Source: Hahella sp. KA22 (GTDB lineage: Bacteria; Pseudomonadota; Gammaproteobacteria; Pseudomonadales; Oleiphilaceae). From it: a DNA stretch of 64,000 nt. A program made the translations under genes and the position numbers. The notes beneath the pieces were generated by a model that saw only the letters and a program-made list of their open reading frames with translations, did not search any database and had not been told where the DNA came from. The first letter of the stretch is position 1; each line of letters starts with the position of its first letter. The stretch is taken from the NCBI RefSeq assembly GCF_004135205.1, contig NZ_CP035490.1, positions 3,241,501 to 3,305,500 on the forward strand, read 5' to 3'. This document shows, in pieces, positions 1 through 6,902 of the stretch.

Positions 1-1448
1 TTCCGTTTCAGGCGTCGGAATTGTTCACATTGATGGCGATTTCCGGTTTGACCGGCGCCACGCTGCGCATTCCCAGCAGCTTTTTTATCCGCCTGTGCGG
101 CGGTCGTAACACGATCTTTTTTACGACGGCGCTGTTGATGATTCCAGCAGTTGGCGCAGGCATCGCCCTGCAAAGTAAAGACACGCCCCTGTGGGTGTTT
201 CAGGTGCTGGCGTTACTGTCCGGTCTGGGCGGAGGCAACTTCGCTTCTTCGATGTCCAACATCAGCTTTTTCTTTCCCAAGAAACAGCAAGGGCTGGCGC
301 TGGGCCTGAACGCAGGACTGGGTAACTTCGGCGTCACCACCATGCAGATACTGGTGCCGCTGTTCATGACGTTCGGCGCTTTCGGCGCGGCGGGCGGCGA
401 CCCAATGACTTTGGTCAATCCCTCCGGCACGCTGATCGGCAAGATTCCTGCCGGGTCTGAAACCTGGATTCAAAACGCAGGCTTTGTGTGGCTGCTGTTC
501 CTGGTTCCACTGGCGTTCGCCGGCTGGTTCGGCATGAACAATATTCGCACCGATGAAGTGTCGCCGGATATTGGCGGGCCTGTCGGCTCCTTCTCCAAGA
601 TCACCTTCATGCTGCTGATCGGCTTCCTGACTTCCATCGCCGGACTTTGGCTGATGTTGCCCGAGTCCGCCAATGGCGCAGGGTGGGGCATCCCTAAAGA
701 ACTGGTATTGGTGGCCGTCATCGCCGCTACGGTGTTCTTGCTCAAGTTATTGCCAGGGCAGATCCGCACAAGTCTGAATCGTCAGTATCGTATCTTCGGC
801 AACCGTCACACCTGGGTGATGAGCGTTATCTACACGATGACCTTCGGCAGCTTCATTGGCTATGCGGCGGCGTTTCCGCTGGCGATCAAAGTGATCTTTG
901 GTTACAGCCATGTGATGGTGGACGGGGTGATGACTCATAACACCGTTAATCCCAACGGTCCCAGCGCACTCATGTACGCCTGGATGGGCCCCTTCATCGG
1001 CGCGCTGATTCGTCCGGTAGGTGGTTGGATTTCCGATAAATTCGGCGGCGCGCTGGTTACTCAGATCTGCTCTCTGGTGATGGTGGTGTGCGCCCTGGCG
1101 GTCGCCTATTACATGAGCGCAGCCTATAACTCCGCAACCCCTGAAGAGTTCTTTGCGCCTTTCTTTATCCTGTTCCTGGCGCTGTTCGCGGCCTCTGGTA
1201 TCGGCAACGGCTCCACTTTCCGCACCATCGCCATGGTGTTCCCGAAAGAGCAGGCGGGCCCTGTACTGGGCTGGACATCTGCGGTGGCGGCCTACGGCGC
1301 TTTTTACATTCCCCAGGTGTTCGGCGAGCAGATCAAAGCCGCCACACCGGAATACGCGCTGATCGGTTTTGCGGTGTTCTACGCGGTATGCGTTCTGGTG
1401 AACTGGTTTTTCTATCTGCGGAAGGGGGCTGAGTTCTATAACCCTTGA
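1..1448 (+). CDS. narK: NarK-type nitrate/nitrite MFS transporter, 5' end cut by window
   Basis: This is an inner-membrane transporter of the major facilitator superfamily that imports nitrate and/or exchanges it for nitrite. The reading frame is open to the left edge (codons PFQASE precede the TTG at 21), so the true start lies outside the window. The visible 480 or so residues hold most of the 12 expected membrane helices. They include the nitrate-porter signatures GLGGGNFASSMSNISFFFP and GIGNGSTFRTIAMVFP, plus an MFS loop motif GGWISDKFGG. The style, with a long loop before helix 7, fits the NarK2/NarU branch of respiratory transporters. It lies about 7.6 kb from narGHJI on the same strand and is one of three nitrate transporters here. 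A strong terminator follows. The family call is secure; uniport versus antiport cannot be read from sequence. Confidence 0.93.
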   Translation, partial: PFQASELFTLMAISGLTGATLRIPSSFFIRLCGGRNTIFFTTALLMIPAVGAGIALQSKDTPLWVFQVLALLSGLGGGNFASSMSNISFFFPKKQQGLALGLNAGLGNFGVTTMQILVPLFMTFGAFGAAGGDPMTLVNPSGTLIGKIPAGSETWIQNAGFVWLLFLVPLAFAGWFGMNNIRTDEVSPDIGGPVGSFSKITFMLLIGFLTSIAGLWLMLPESANGAGWGIPKELVLVAVIAATVFLLKLLPGQIRTSLNRQYRIFGNRHTWVMSVIYTMTFGSFIGYAAAFPLAIKVIFGYSHVMVDGVMTHNTVNPNGPSALMYAWMGPFIGALIRPVGGWISDKFGGALVTQICSLVMVVCALAVAYYMSAAYNSATPEEFFAPFFILFLALFAASGIGNGSTFRTIAMVFPKEQAGPVLGWTSAVAAYGAFYIPQVFGEQIKAATPEYALIGFAVFYAVCVLVNWFFYLRKGAEFYNP

Positions 1449-1518
1449 TTCCCGAGTCACTCCTGCGGAGTGGAGTTCCGTCCCGTCGTTCACGCAGCTG
1501 GGACGGAACTTGATCTTG

Positions 1519-1542
1519 GCGCGCCTTAGGGCGCGCTTTTTT
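1519..1542 (+). terminator. Rho-independent terminator after narK
   Basis: A GCGCGCC/GGCGCGC stem (1519-1525 with 1530-1536) and a TTAG loop are followed by six T. It sits 70 bp after the narK stop codon. A second inverted repeat (GTTCCGTCCC...GGGACGGAAC, about 1472-1509) lies just upstream. The converging sco gene ends at 1575. Confidence 0.85.
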
Positions 1543-1574
1543 ATTGCGCTGAGGCAGGTTGCGGCAGATAAGCG

Positions 1575-2162
1575 TCAGCTTTTGAGCAGCTGGTTCAGAT
1601 CCTTGGCGATCATATCGGAGCTGAGATCATCCCTCAGCAACAGGCGGGCCTTGCCGTCCGCGTCGAACACGAATGCGGCGGAGCTGTGGGAGACCTCATA
1701 GGCGCCAGTCTCATCGGGCTTGCCATAACCGAACGCTACACGGTAACGCTTGGTGAGAGTCTGTAGCGCGTCCATATCGCCGGTAAGGCCGATAAACTCG
1801 GAGCCGAAGGCGTCGGTATAGGCCTTGAGCTGTTCCGGCGCGTCTCTTTTAGGATCGACGCTGACAAACAGGATATTGATGCGCTGCTGTTCGGCGGCGT
1901 CCAGTTTACTCAACGCGGATTTCAGTCTGGCGAGGGTGGTGGGGCAGATATCCGGACAGTAGGTGTAACCGAAAAACAGGATGTTGTACTTGCCTGAGAA
2001 ATCTTTCTCGGACACCGGTATGGCGTTTTCGCTCTGCAGGGAAAACTTCAGCTCCGGCAGCATGCCGCCGATATCGGTCCCTGACCACTCCAATGGTTCC
2101 TGACTACAGGCGCTGGTCAGCGTCATTACGATTGCGATAAAAACGAGGCGTATCGCCGTCAC
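1575..2162 (-). CDS. SCO1/SenC-family copper chaperone lipoprotein
   Basis: This is a periplasmic thioredoxin-fold protein that delivers or reduces copper for the CuA site of cytochrome oxidase. The 195 residues start with a lipoprotein signal (hydrophobic stretch, then LTSAC, acylated Cys19). The copper ligands are visible: C69 and C73 in CPDIC, and H159 in EVSHSSAAF. Length is typical of the family. It is the second gene of a minus-strand pair, 30 bp after ctaG, which supports a role in oxidase assembly. SenC/PrrC proteins also act in redox signalling, so the exact client is inferred. Confidence 0.9.
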   Translation of the reverse strand: MTAIRLVFIAIVMTLTSACSQEPLEWSGTDIGGMLPELKFSLQSENAIPVSEKDFSGKYNILFFGYTYCPDICPTTLARLKSALSKLDAAEQQRINILFVSVDPKRDAPEQLKAYTDAFGSEFIGLTGDMDALQTLTKRYRVAFGYGKPDETGAYEVSHSSAAFVFDADGKARLLLRDDLSSDMIAKDLNQLLKS

Positions 2163-2192
2163 GAAGGGATCTCCTTAACTGTCTTTGTTAGT

Positions 2193-3053
2193 TCAAGCCG
2201 CGCTGCTGAGAGCGCCAGGGCTGCGGACGCTCGCCAAATCCTGGCGTCGGATATAGGACAACATCACCAAAATAGCGATAGCGCTCATCATCGCAGGTGG
2301 AATCCAGGTGATCACGCCGCCCACCATTTGGTCCGCCGCCGGCGCGATGGGAAAGGCGCGTCCGCAGATGGCGTAGATATCGTACAGGGTGGATTCCGAC
2401 AGCGTAATATACGCGCCCAGCAGAATCTGGGGCACCATAATGGCCAATAAAATGATGATGCGCCAGCCGAAGGAAGGGCCTTGCTGGGGCGAAGGGTTGA
2501 GAATCAGCCACCAGAACAACAGTCCATCCAGAAACATACTCCAGTTCATCAAATGATAGAGCTTCAAGTCCAGCATGGCGTAAAAGTGTATGGACGGCGT
2601 TAGCCAGAAAAAGATGATGCCGACGAACAAGAAAGCGGCCAGGGGAGGAAACTGCAGTATCCGGTAGCCACCCACAATCAGCCACGCGCCGGGAAGGGCG
2701 CCCCAGTTGACGTCGCGCAAGCGTTGCGGCAAACCCGCCGCCAGCACTGACCAGGGCGCCGCCAGAGCGATAAAGAACGGTCCTAGATGATGCAGCACCA
2801 GATGCTGCAGGCGGTGCGCGAAAAACAGATATTGGGCGTAGTAATCAAATCGTGTGTGCAGAACAGCGTAGGTAATCGCCACGCCGACAAAGAATGACAG
2901 AGAGCGGGCGAAACCGACAGAATGACCCGTTGCACGCAATCTGCGCAAGCCGCGTATGTACAGCGTGACAGTGACCAGGGAAACTAAAACGACCGAAGGG
3001 TAAAATTCCCAGGGCGCGAGAACGGTAATCCATGTCGGAGCACTATCGGGCAT
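2193..3053 (-). CDS. ctaG: CtaG-type (caa3) cytochrome oxidase assembly membrane protein
   Basis: This is a 286-residue polytopic membrane protein with about seven hydrophobic segments. It has the conserved His-rich features of the CtaG (caa3_CtaG) family: FFAHRLQHLVLHHLGPFF near residues 74-91 and the SIHFYAMLDLKLYHLMNW segment. Family members are needed for copper-dependent assembly of cytochrome c oxidase; this is not the Cox11 protein that shares the name ctaG. It starts at an ATG with GGAAAGG upstream and is followed after 30 bp by the SCO-type chaperone, giving a two-gene copper-insertion operon. No oxidase structural genes are in the window, so the enzyme served lies elsewhere. Confidence 0.85.
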   Translation of the reverse strand: MPDSAPTWITVLAPWEFYPSVVLVSLVTVTLYIRGLRRLRATGHSVGFARSLSFFVGVAITYAVLHTRFDYYAQYLFFAHRLQHLVLHHLGPFFIALAAPWSVLAAGLPQRLRDVNWGALPGAWLIVGGYRILQFPPLAAFLFVGIIFFWLTPSIHFYAMLDLKLYHLMNWSMFLDGLLFWWLILNPSPQQGPSFGWRIIILLAIMVPQILLGAYITLSESTLYDIYAICGRAFPIAPAADQMVGGVITWIPPAMMSAIAILVMLSYIRRQDLASVRSPGALSSAA

Positions 3054-3238
3054 GAGCGACCTTTCCGTTACACCGCCGCGTTAACGTGAGAGCGGTGGTG
3101 ATTTAAGTTATTGTTATTCAATTCTGTTCGACAGATTCCCTGTTTTACCAGTCGCCACGAGAAATGACAATAACCGCCGCGCGGTGAAAAATACGGTACG
3201 CGCCGGCGAAATAACGATCTATATGACAGGAGTAAGTT

Positions 3239-4291
3239 TTGGGCGGTAACGCATTGAAAGATTACGGAGCGCAGCGCTTGTCCGTCGGGGACGCTTTGCG
3301 CATAGGCGAGAAGGCGCGTCATGCGATTCAGGCATTGCAGTGTCATGACGGCGCGCCAGTGCGTGCGGAGATAGTCACTGCGTACAGGAAGAAAGAGACC
3401 TACGGCGACATTGATATTGTGGTCAGCGAAAGCGTTAAGCGCGATCTTGGCAATACTTTTATAGCCGAGTTACTGGGTAACGTATTGGGTGATGGTCAAC
3501 CGCTGCCGTTTATCGCCAATGGCGGTGTGGCCAGTTTTGGCGCTCCGTTGGAGCAGGGAGGCGTGTTTCAGGTGGACCTGTTGTATACGCCCGCGTGTCA
3601 GTTCGATTTCGCATTAAGTTACTTTTCCTGGAACGACGCTGGTAATCTGATTGGTCGCGTCGCCCACAAAATGGGAATGAAGTTCGGCCACAATGGTTTA
3701 TGGCTGCCTTTTCGAGACGGGGACTATTTGTTTACCGAAGTGCTGGTGACGCGGGATTTCGACAAGGCCGTCCGCTTCTTGGGGTTTGATATCGCTCGCT
3801 GGAAGCAGGGCTTTGACGACTTGACTCAGTTATATCAGTTTATTTCAGCCTCCAAATACTTCGACAAAAACATCTATTTGCTGGAAAACCGCAGTCACAA
3901 TGCTCGCGTCCGCGACGCCAAGCGGCCGACTTATACGGGCTTCCTCAACTGGCTGCGTGAGGCTTATACGGGCGAAGACTTTAAAGACTGGCCGGCGAGT
4001 AAAACCGCTTGGCTGCCGCAGATCTTCGCCGAGTTTCCTGAGGCGGAAGCCGCCTGGGGGGATGCTGAAGCGGATCTGGCCCGCCAGCGTGAGATCAAGC
4101 GTAAGTTTAATGGCGAACTGGTCAGCGGGTTGTCAGGCCTGACAGGGACGGAGCTAGGAGCCTTGATGCAGCAGATCCGTCATAGTTTTGAGGATAAGAA
4201 AGCCTTTGATTCGTTCATATTGAGCGCCTCGGAAAGCGAAGTCGAAGCACTTGTGGTTGCGCAAAAGCGCGTATTGGATGGGAAGGAATAG
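3239..4291 (+). CDS. Nucleotidyltransferase-fold protein of phage type
   Basis: A 350-residue soluble protein of uncertain role. The N-terminus MGGNALK and the YGDIDIVV motif (residues 55-62) match the pol-beta-type nucleotidyltransferase fold, in which paired acidic residues bind metal. I recall similar MGG-starting proteins mainly from large phage genomes; that is memory, not a search. The start is a TTG at 3239, chosen because AGGAG lies 6 bases upstream and the next in-frame residues give the conserved MGG start. The C-terminal third (about residues 250-350) is charged and helical. The gene stands alone between ctaG (divergent) and cysH (convergent). The substrate is unknown. A single captured phage gene is plausible, but no other phage genes are near. 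Confidence 0.55.
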   Translation: MGGNALKDYGAQRLSVGDALRIGEKARHAIQALQCHDGAPVRAEIVTAYRKKETYGDIDIVVSESVKRDLGNTFIAELLGNVLGDGQPLPFIANGGVASFGAPLEQGGVFQVDLLYTPACQFDFALSYFSWNDAGNLIGRVAHKMGMKFGHNGLWLPFRDGDYLFTEVLVTRDFDKAVRFLGFDIARWKQGFDDLTQLYQFISASKYFDKNIYLLENRSHNARVRDAKRPTYTGFLNWLREAYTGEDFKDWPASKTAWLPQIFAEFPEAEAAWGDAEADLARQREIKRKFNGELVSGLSGLTGTELGALMQQIRHSFEDKKAFDSFILSASESEVEALVVAQKRVLDGKE

Positions 4292-4346
4292 AAGGGCGAG
4301 ATCCAGTGAGAGAGGCGACGAAGTGACCGTCGCCTTTGCATCAGAC

Positions 4347-5057
4347 TTACAGGTGCAGACCGCACTCGGTCTTTTCTTTACCCTGCCAGCGTCCCGCGCG
4401 TTCTTCCCCTTTACGGGTGCAGTGCTCGCAGCCGATTGAGGAGTAACCTTCACTCACAAGCGGATGGAAGGGCAGGTTGTGGTCGCGAATATACGCGTCG
4501 CGCTCTTCTCTGGTGACATCAATCATCGGATTGAATTTGATAATGCCGCGGCGCTCTTCAAATATCTGCAGGCCAGCGCGATGCTCGGTCTGCCAGCTCA
4601 TCAGGCTGGACACCCATACGTCGTAGTTTTCTTTCACTTCTTCCAGCGGCTGAACCTTGTTGACGGTGCAGCACAGGTCGGGGTCGGTTTCCCACAGGCG
4701 TTCGCTGACCGAATAAGCATGATGATGCCTGTCCGGTTTTACATCCTCCACATTCAACCCATACAAACGGGTGAGGTAATCCCTGTACTCCAGGGTTTCC
4801 TTGAAGTGGAACTGAGTATCAATGAAGTGAATTCTCTGCGAAGGCCGCATGCGCGAAATAATATGTAAGAAATAAGCGGACGTGGCGGCGAACGAAGACG
4901 TCACCAGCACCTTCTCCGGTGCGAAATCCTGATACAGGCGACGGATACGCGCTTCAAAATCAAGCGGGGCATAGGAGGCGTTCAAATCGGCGATGGCTTC
5001 GTAAGAAAGCCCTGCGCTATTGTCGCCTATGCGGGTTATCAGTTGCGCGCTGTTCAT
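4347..5057 (-). CDS. cysH: Assimilatory APS/PAPS reductase, Fe-S type
   Basis: This cytoplasmic enzyme reduces adenylyl-sulfate (APS, possibly also PAPS) to sulfite in sulfate assimilation, with thioredoxin as electron donor. The 236 residues carry the adenosine-binding segment SSFAATSA (54-61), C129-C130, C210-x2-C213 and the catalytic ECGLHL tail (C232). The CC plus CxxC set ligates a [4Fe-4S] cluster and marks the APS-reductase class found in pseudomonads and plants; E. coli PAPS reductase lacks it. It is a single-gene unit convergent with the nucleotidyltransferase gene. Confidence 0.93.
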   Translation of the reverse strand: MNSAQLITRIGDNSAGLSYEAIADLNASYAPLDFEARIRRLYQDFAPEKVLVTSSFAATSAYFLHIISRMRPSQRIHFIDTQFHFKETLEYRDYLTRLYGLNVEDVKPDRHHHAYSVSERLWETDPDLCCTVNKVQPLEEVKENYDVWVSSLMSWQTEHRAGLQIFEERRGIIKFNPMIDVTREERDAYIRDHNLPFHPLVSEGYSSIGCEHCTRKGEERAGRWQGKEKTECGLHL

Positions 5058-5255
5058 GAATCGGTCATCTCCAGACTACGGGTCATCAAGTCACGGAATT
5101 CATGATACGGAACGAACATAAAATTTAAAGTAATAAAAAATTCTATTGTTATGCGTTTTTGTTAATGCATGTGAGGAAGGGGGAGTTGTTTCTGGGAGCA
5201 TTTGGCGGAAGGGAAGCTCTCAGTTAAAAAACTTCCTGGCCGCCTATTAACAGAA

Positions 5256-5275
5256 AAGCCGCCTGGAGGCGGCTT
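5256..5275 (-). terminator. Terminator of the 308-residue membrane protein gene
   Basis: An 8-bp stem AAGCCGCC/GGCGGCTT with a 4-base loop is followed on the minus strand by a short T-rich tail (TTTTCTGTT). It lies just after the stop at 5281. Confidence 0.75.
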
Positions 5276-5280
5276 ACGGC

Positions 5281-6207
5281 TTAGCTTTCGATAGATGGCT
5301 CAACTGTATTGGTCTGTTGAATCTTTTGCTCCAGCGTGTGAAAGCTGCAGATGAGTTTTATCACGTAAACGAGGTAGGCGATGCTTAGCCCCAGCAAGAT
5401 TAGTGACAGCAGCCCCATGAAGATGACGGTCGCTTTGTCCGGATATCTGACGGTTACTGATATCAGGGTGATGAAAAGCCATCCGCACAGCAGGCTGACG
5501 AAGACATAGCGTACCCGGTCCGCCAGCTGCGCCTCGCGAGCATTGACGTCCCCCAAAGCTCCTTTGACGGTTTGCGCCCAGCGGCTGAGGCTGCTGCACA
5601 GCCAGAAAATATTGAATACCGGAATCGCCATCAACCAGGCCATGTATTTGGGCGAATGGGGGCGTTTGGATTCAGGAATCACCCGCCACTGGACGTATGT
5701 CATCAACATCAGTGAAACCAGTGAATAAGTGGTGGCGAACAGGTAAGTGATCAGGACGTAGATCAGCTCGTCACTTGCGCCGTACATGAACGAGGACTTT
5801 TTCGAGAAAGCCAGAATGCTGGTGTATACGCTCATGACGCTGGCTGCGGCGAGGAGGGTAAGAGTAAATCCACCCAATGCCTTGGTGGAGTCTCTAAGTC
5901 TGTCCACTCTTTCCTTTTTGAAAAGCAGAAAGCCGATGAGAGTGATCATCATTCCTTGTTGAAGACCCCCACCAATCGCTGAATACAAGCCGAAAATGAA
6001 CCTGTCGTCGCTCGTATCCAAATAAAAAGTGAAGGGAAATAGCAAGTAATAAAGTGCGCTTGCAATCAAACATACCGCCAAGGTGACGACCAGCGCGCTG
6101 CTGCTGCGGAAGTAGCGCAGTAGAATGATGGCGGCGAGGCTGTTAAAGGTAATTGGGAAAAGATTCTGCGCCAGAATATTGGCGAACTCCACGAATGTCA
6201 TATCCAT
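5281..6207 (-). CDS. Polytopic membrane protein of unknown function
   Basis: This 308-residue protein has about eight hydrophobic segments in two groups separated by a short charged stretch (KKERVDRLRDSTK) and a longer loop (QWRVIPESKRPHSPKY). The second half has the aromatic motif NIFWLCSSLSRWAQ. I do not recognise the family. ATG codons at 6207 and 6201 are both possible and neither has a clear ribosome site. It is the first protein gene downstream of the two predicted minus-strand sRNAs, with about 175 bp between the distal sRNA terminator and the start, so it is probably transcribed separately. No substrate or catalytic motif is visible. Confidence 0.6.
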   Translation of the reverse strand: MDMTFVEFANILAQNLFPITFNSLAAIILLRYFRSSSALVVTLAVCLIASALYYLLFPFTFYLDTSDDRFIFGLYSAIGGGLQQGMMITLIGFLLFKKERVDRLRDSTKALGGFTLTLLAAASVMSVYTSILAFSKKSSFMYGASDELIYVLITYLFATTYSLVSLMLMTYVQWRVIPESKRPHSPKYMAWLMAIPVFNIFWLCSSLSRWAQTVKGALGDVNAREAQLADRVRYVFVSLLCGWLFITLISVTVRYPDKATVIFMGLLSLILLGLSIAYLVYVIKLICSFHTLEQKIQQTNTVEPSIES

Positions 6208-6382
6208 AATGGCGGGCTATTCTATAGCTAATAGGTTTCTTGATGATAGCCGGCGAGGATATACGATAGCGTTTTTAAAATAAAATTTCGCAAGCATGCC
6301 ATAGATTTGTGAAAAGAAATCGGGGCGTAGACAAATCAGTGAAGAGATAAGAGTGGGGGAGTTTAGAAAGGCGGGGTCCAGA

Positions 6383-6512
6383 AAAACAAAAAGCGCAATA
6401 TCCATATTGCGCCTTTTCCATTTGATGCTTCCTTTTGCCGGTTCCTGCGGCTCTTTTGCTATCCTTGCTGCAGTCCTTTGCGGGCTTTCCTTGCCGCGTT
6501 TTCGCATCCGTT
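6383..6512 (-). ncRNA. CsrB/RsmZ-like regulatory sRNA, distal copy
   Basis: This is a predicted RNA of about 130 nt that would bind and sequester the translational regulator CsrA/RsmA. The minus strand carries eight GGA motifs (plus-strand TCC at 6401, 6417, 6430, 6443, 6462, 6474, 6488 and 6507), against about two expected by chance in this length. Most sit in A(A/G)GGA or CAAGGA contexts. The 3' end is a perfect 9-bp hairpin (6393-6401 with 6404-6412) with GGA at its tip, followed by a T-rich run: a classic terminator. A TAATAT -10 box lies at 6519-6524. It is a diverged duplicate of the copy at 6701-6829. Ends are estimates from the promoter and terminator. Confidence 0.82.
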
Positions 6513-6518
6513 GTGGCT

Positions 6519-6524
6519 ATATTA
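6519..6524 (-). promoter_or_regulatory. -10 box of distal sRNA
   Basis: TAATAT on the minus strand, followed by AGCCACAACGG. The start point is predicted near 6512. No good -35 hexamer lies at the right distance, as expected for an activator-dependent promoter. Confidence 0.65.
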
Positions 6525-6567
6525 GCCATGGCTTGGTAGGGAGGATAGACGACATATCTGCATTGTT

Positions 6568-6585
6568 TGTAGGATATTTCGCACA
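6568..6585 (-). promoter_or_regulatory. GacA/UvrY-type upstream element of distal sRNA
   Basis: The minus strand reads TGTGCGAAATATCCTACA, against the known GacA element TGTAAGNNATNNCTTACA (9 of 12 arm positions plus the central AT). It ends 43 bp before the -10 box, exactly as in the proximal copy. Confidence 0.7.
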
Positions 6586-6700
6586 CCCTGGCGTCCCGCC
6601 TGTTCATCCTTCAATCCTTCATCCCATCCAGCCCGGGTGTCCGTACCTGCTGTTGTCTGACTCCATTCAGTCGACGCGTCCGAGCGTTCGTGCTCCACAA

Positions 6701-6829
6701 AGAAAAAGACGCAACGTTCCATGCTGCGTCTTCCGTGTCAGATGCTTCCCTTGATGCCTATTTCCGTCGGCTTTGGTCGTCCTTGTTGCTTCCTTGCTTC
6801 ATGTCCTTATGTGTCAGCGCATCCTCTTG
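6701..6829 (-). ncRNA. CsrB/RsmZ-like regulatory sRNA, proximal copy
   Basis: This is the second predicted CsrA/RsmA-sequestering RNA, about 128 nt. It has eight GGA motifs on the minus strand (plus-strand TCC at 6718, 6732, 6746, 6763, 6780, 6791, 6804 and 6822). The terminator stem AAGACGCA/TGCGTCTT (6706-6713 with 6725-6732) has GGA in the loop and a T-rich tail. The -10 box TAATAT is at 6836-6841. It shares with the distal copy the upstream element, the GCAATGCAGA block, the -10 region and the GAAGCATC block ahead of the terminator. The sequence between has diverged except at the GGA motifs. The pattern fits duplication under selection for CsrA binding. Confidence 0.84.
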
Positions 6830-6835
6830 GTGCCT

Positions 6836-6841
6836 ATATTA
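6836..6841 (-). promoter_or_regulatory. -10 box of proximal sRNA
   Basis: TAATAT on the minus strand followed by AGGCACC. The predicted start is near 6829. As in the distal copy, no consensus -35 is seen. Confidence 0.65.
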
Positions 6842-6884
6842 GGGTGGGGAGGGGTAGGAAAATAGACGCGATGTCTGCATTGCG

Positions 6885-6902
6885 TGTGAGATATTTCCTA
6901 CA
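6885..6902 (-). promoter_or_regulatory. GacA/UvrY-type upstream element of proximal sRNA
   Basis: The minus strand reads TGTAGGAAATATCTCACA. It matches TGTAAGNNATNNCTTACA at 10 of 12 arm positions plus the central AT. It abuts the narX stop codon and ends 43 bp before the -10 box. Confidence 0.75.

Noticed and set aside
2188-2685. Minus-strand frame of 165 residues inside ctaG
   Set aside because: It is a shifted frame of ctaG with His/Arg-rich nonsense composition.
6353-6754. Plus-strand frame of 133 residues and overlapping minus frames in the sRNA region
   Set aside because: They cross two terminator hairpins and two promoters of the predicted sRNAs and show no protein-like pattern.
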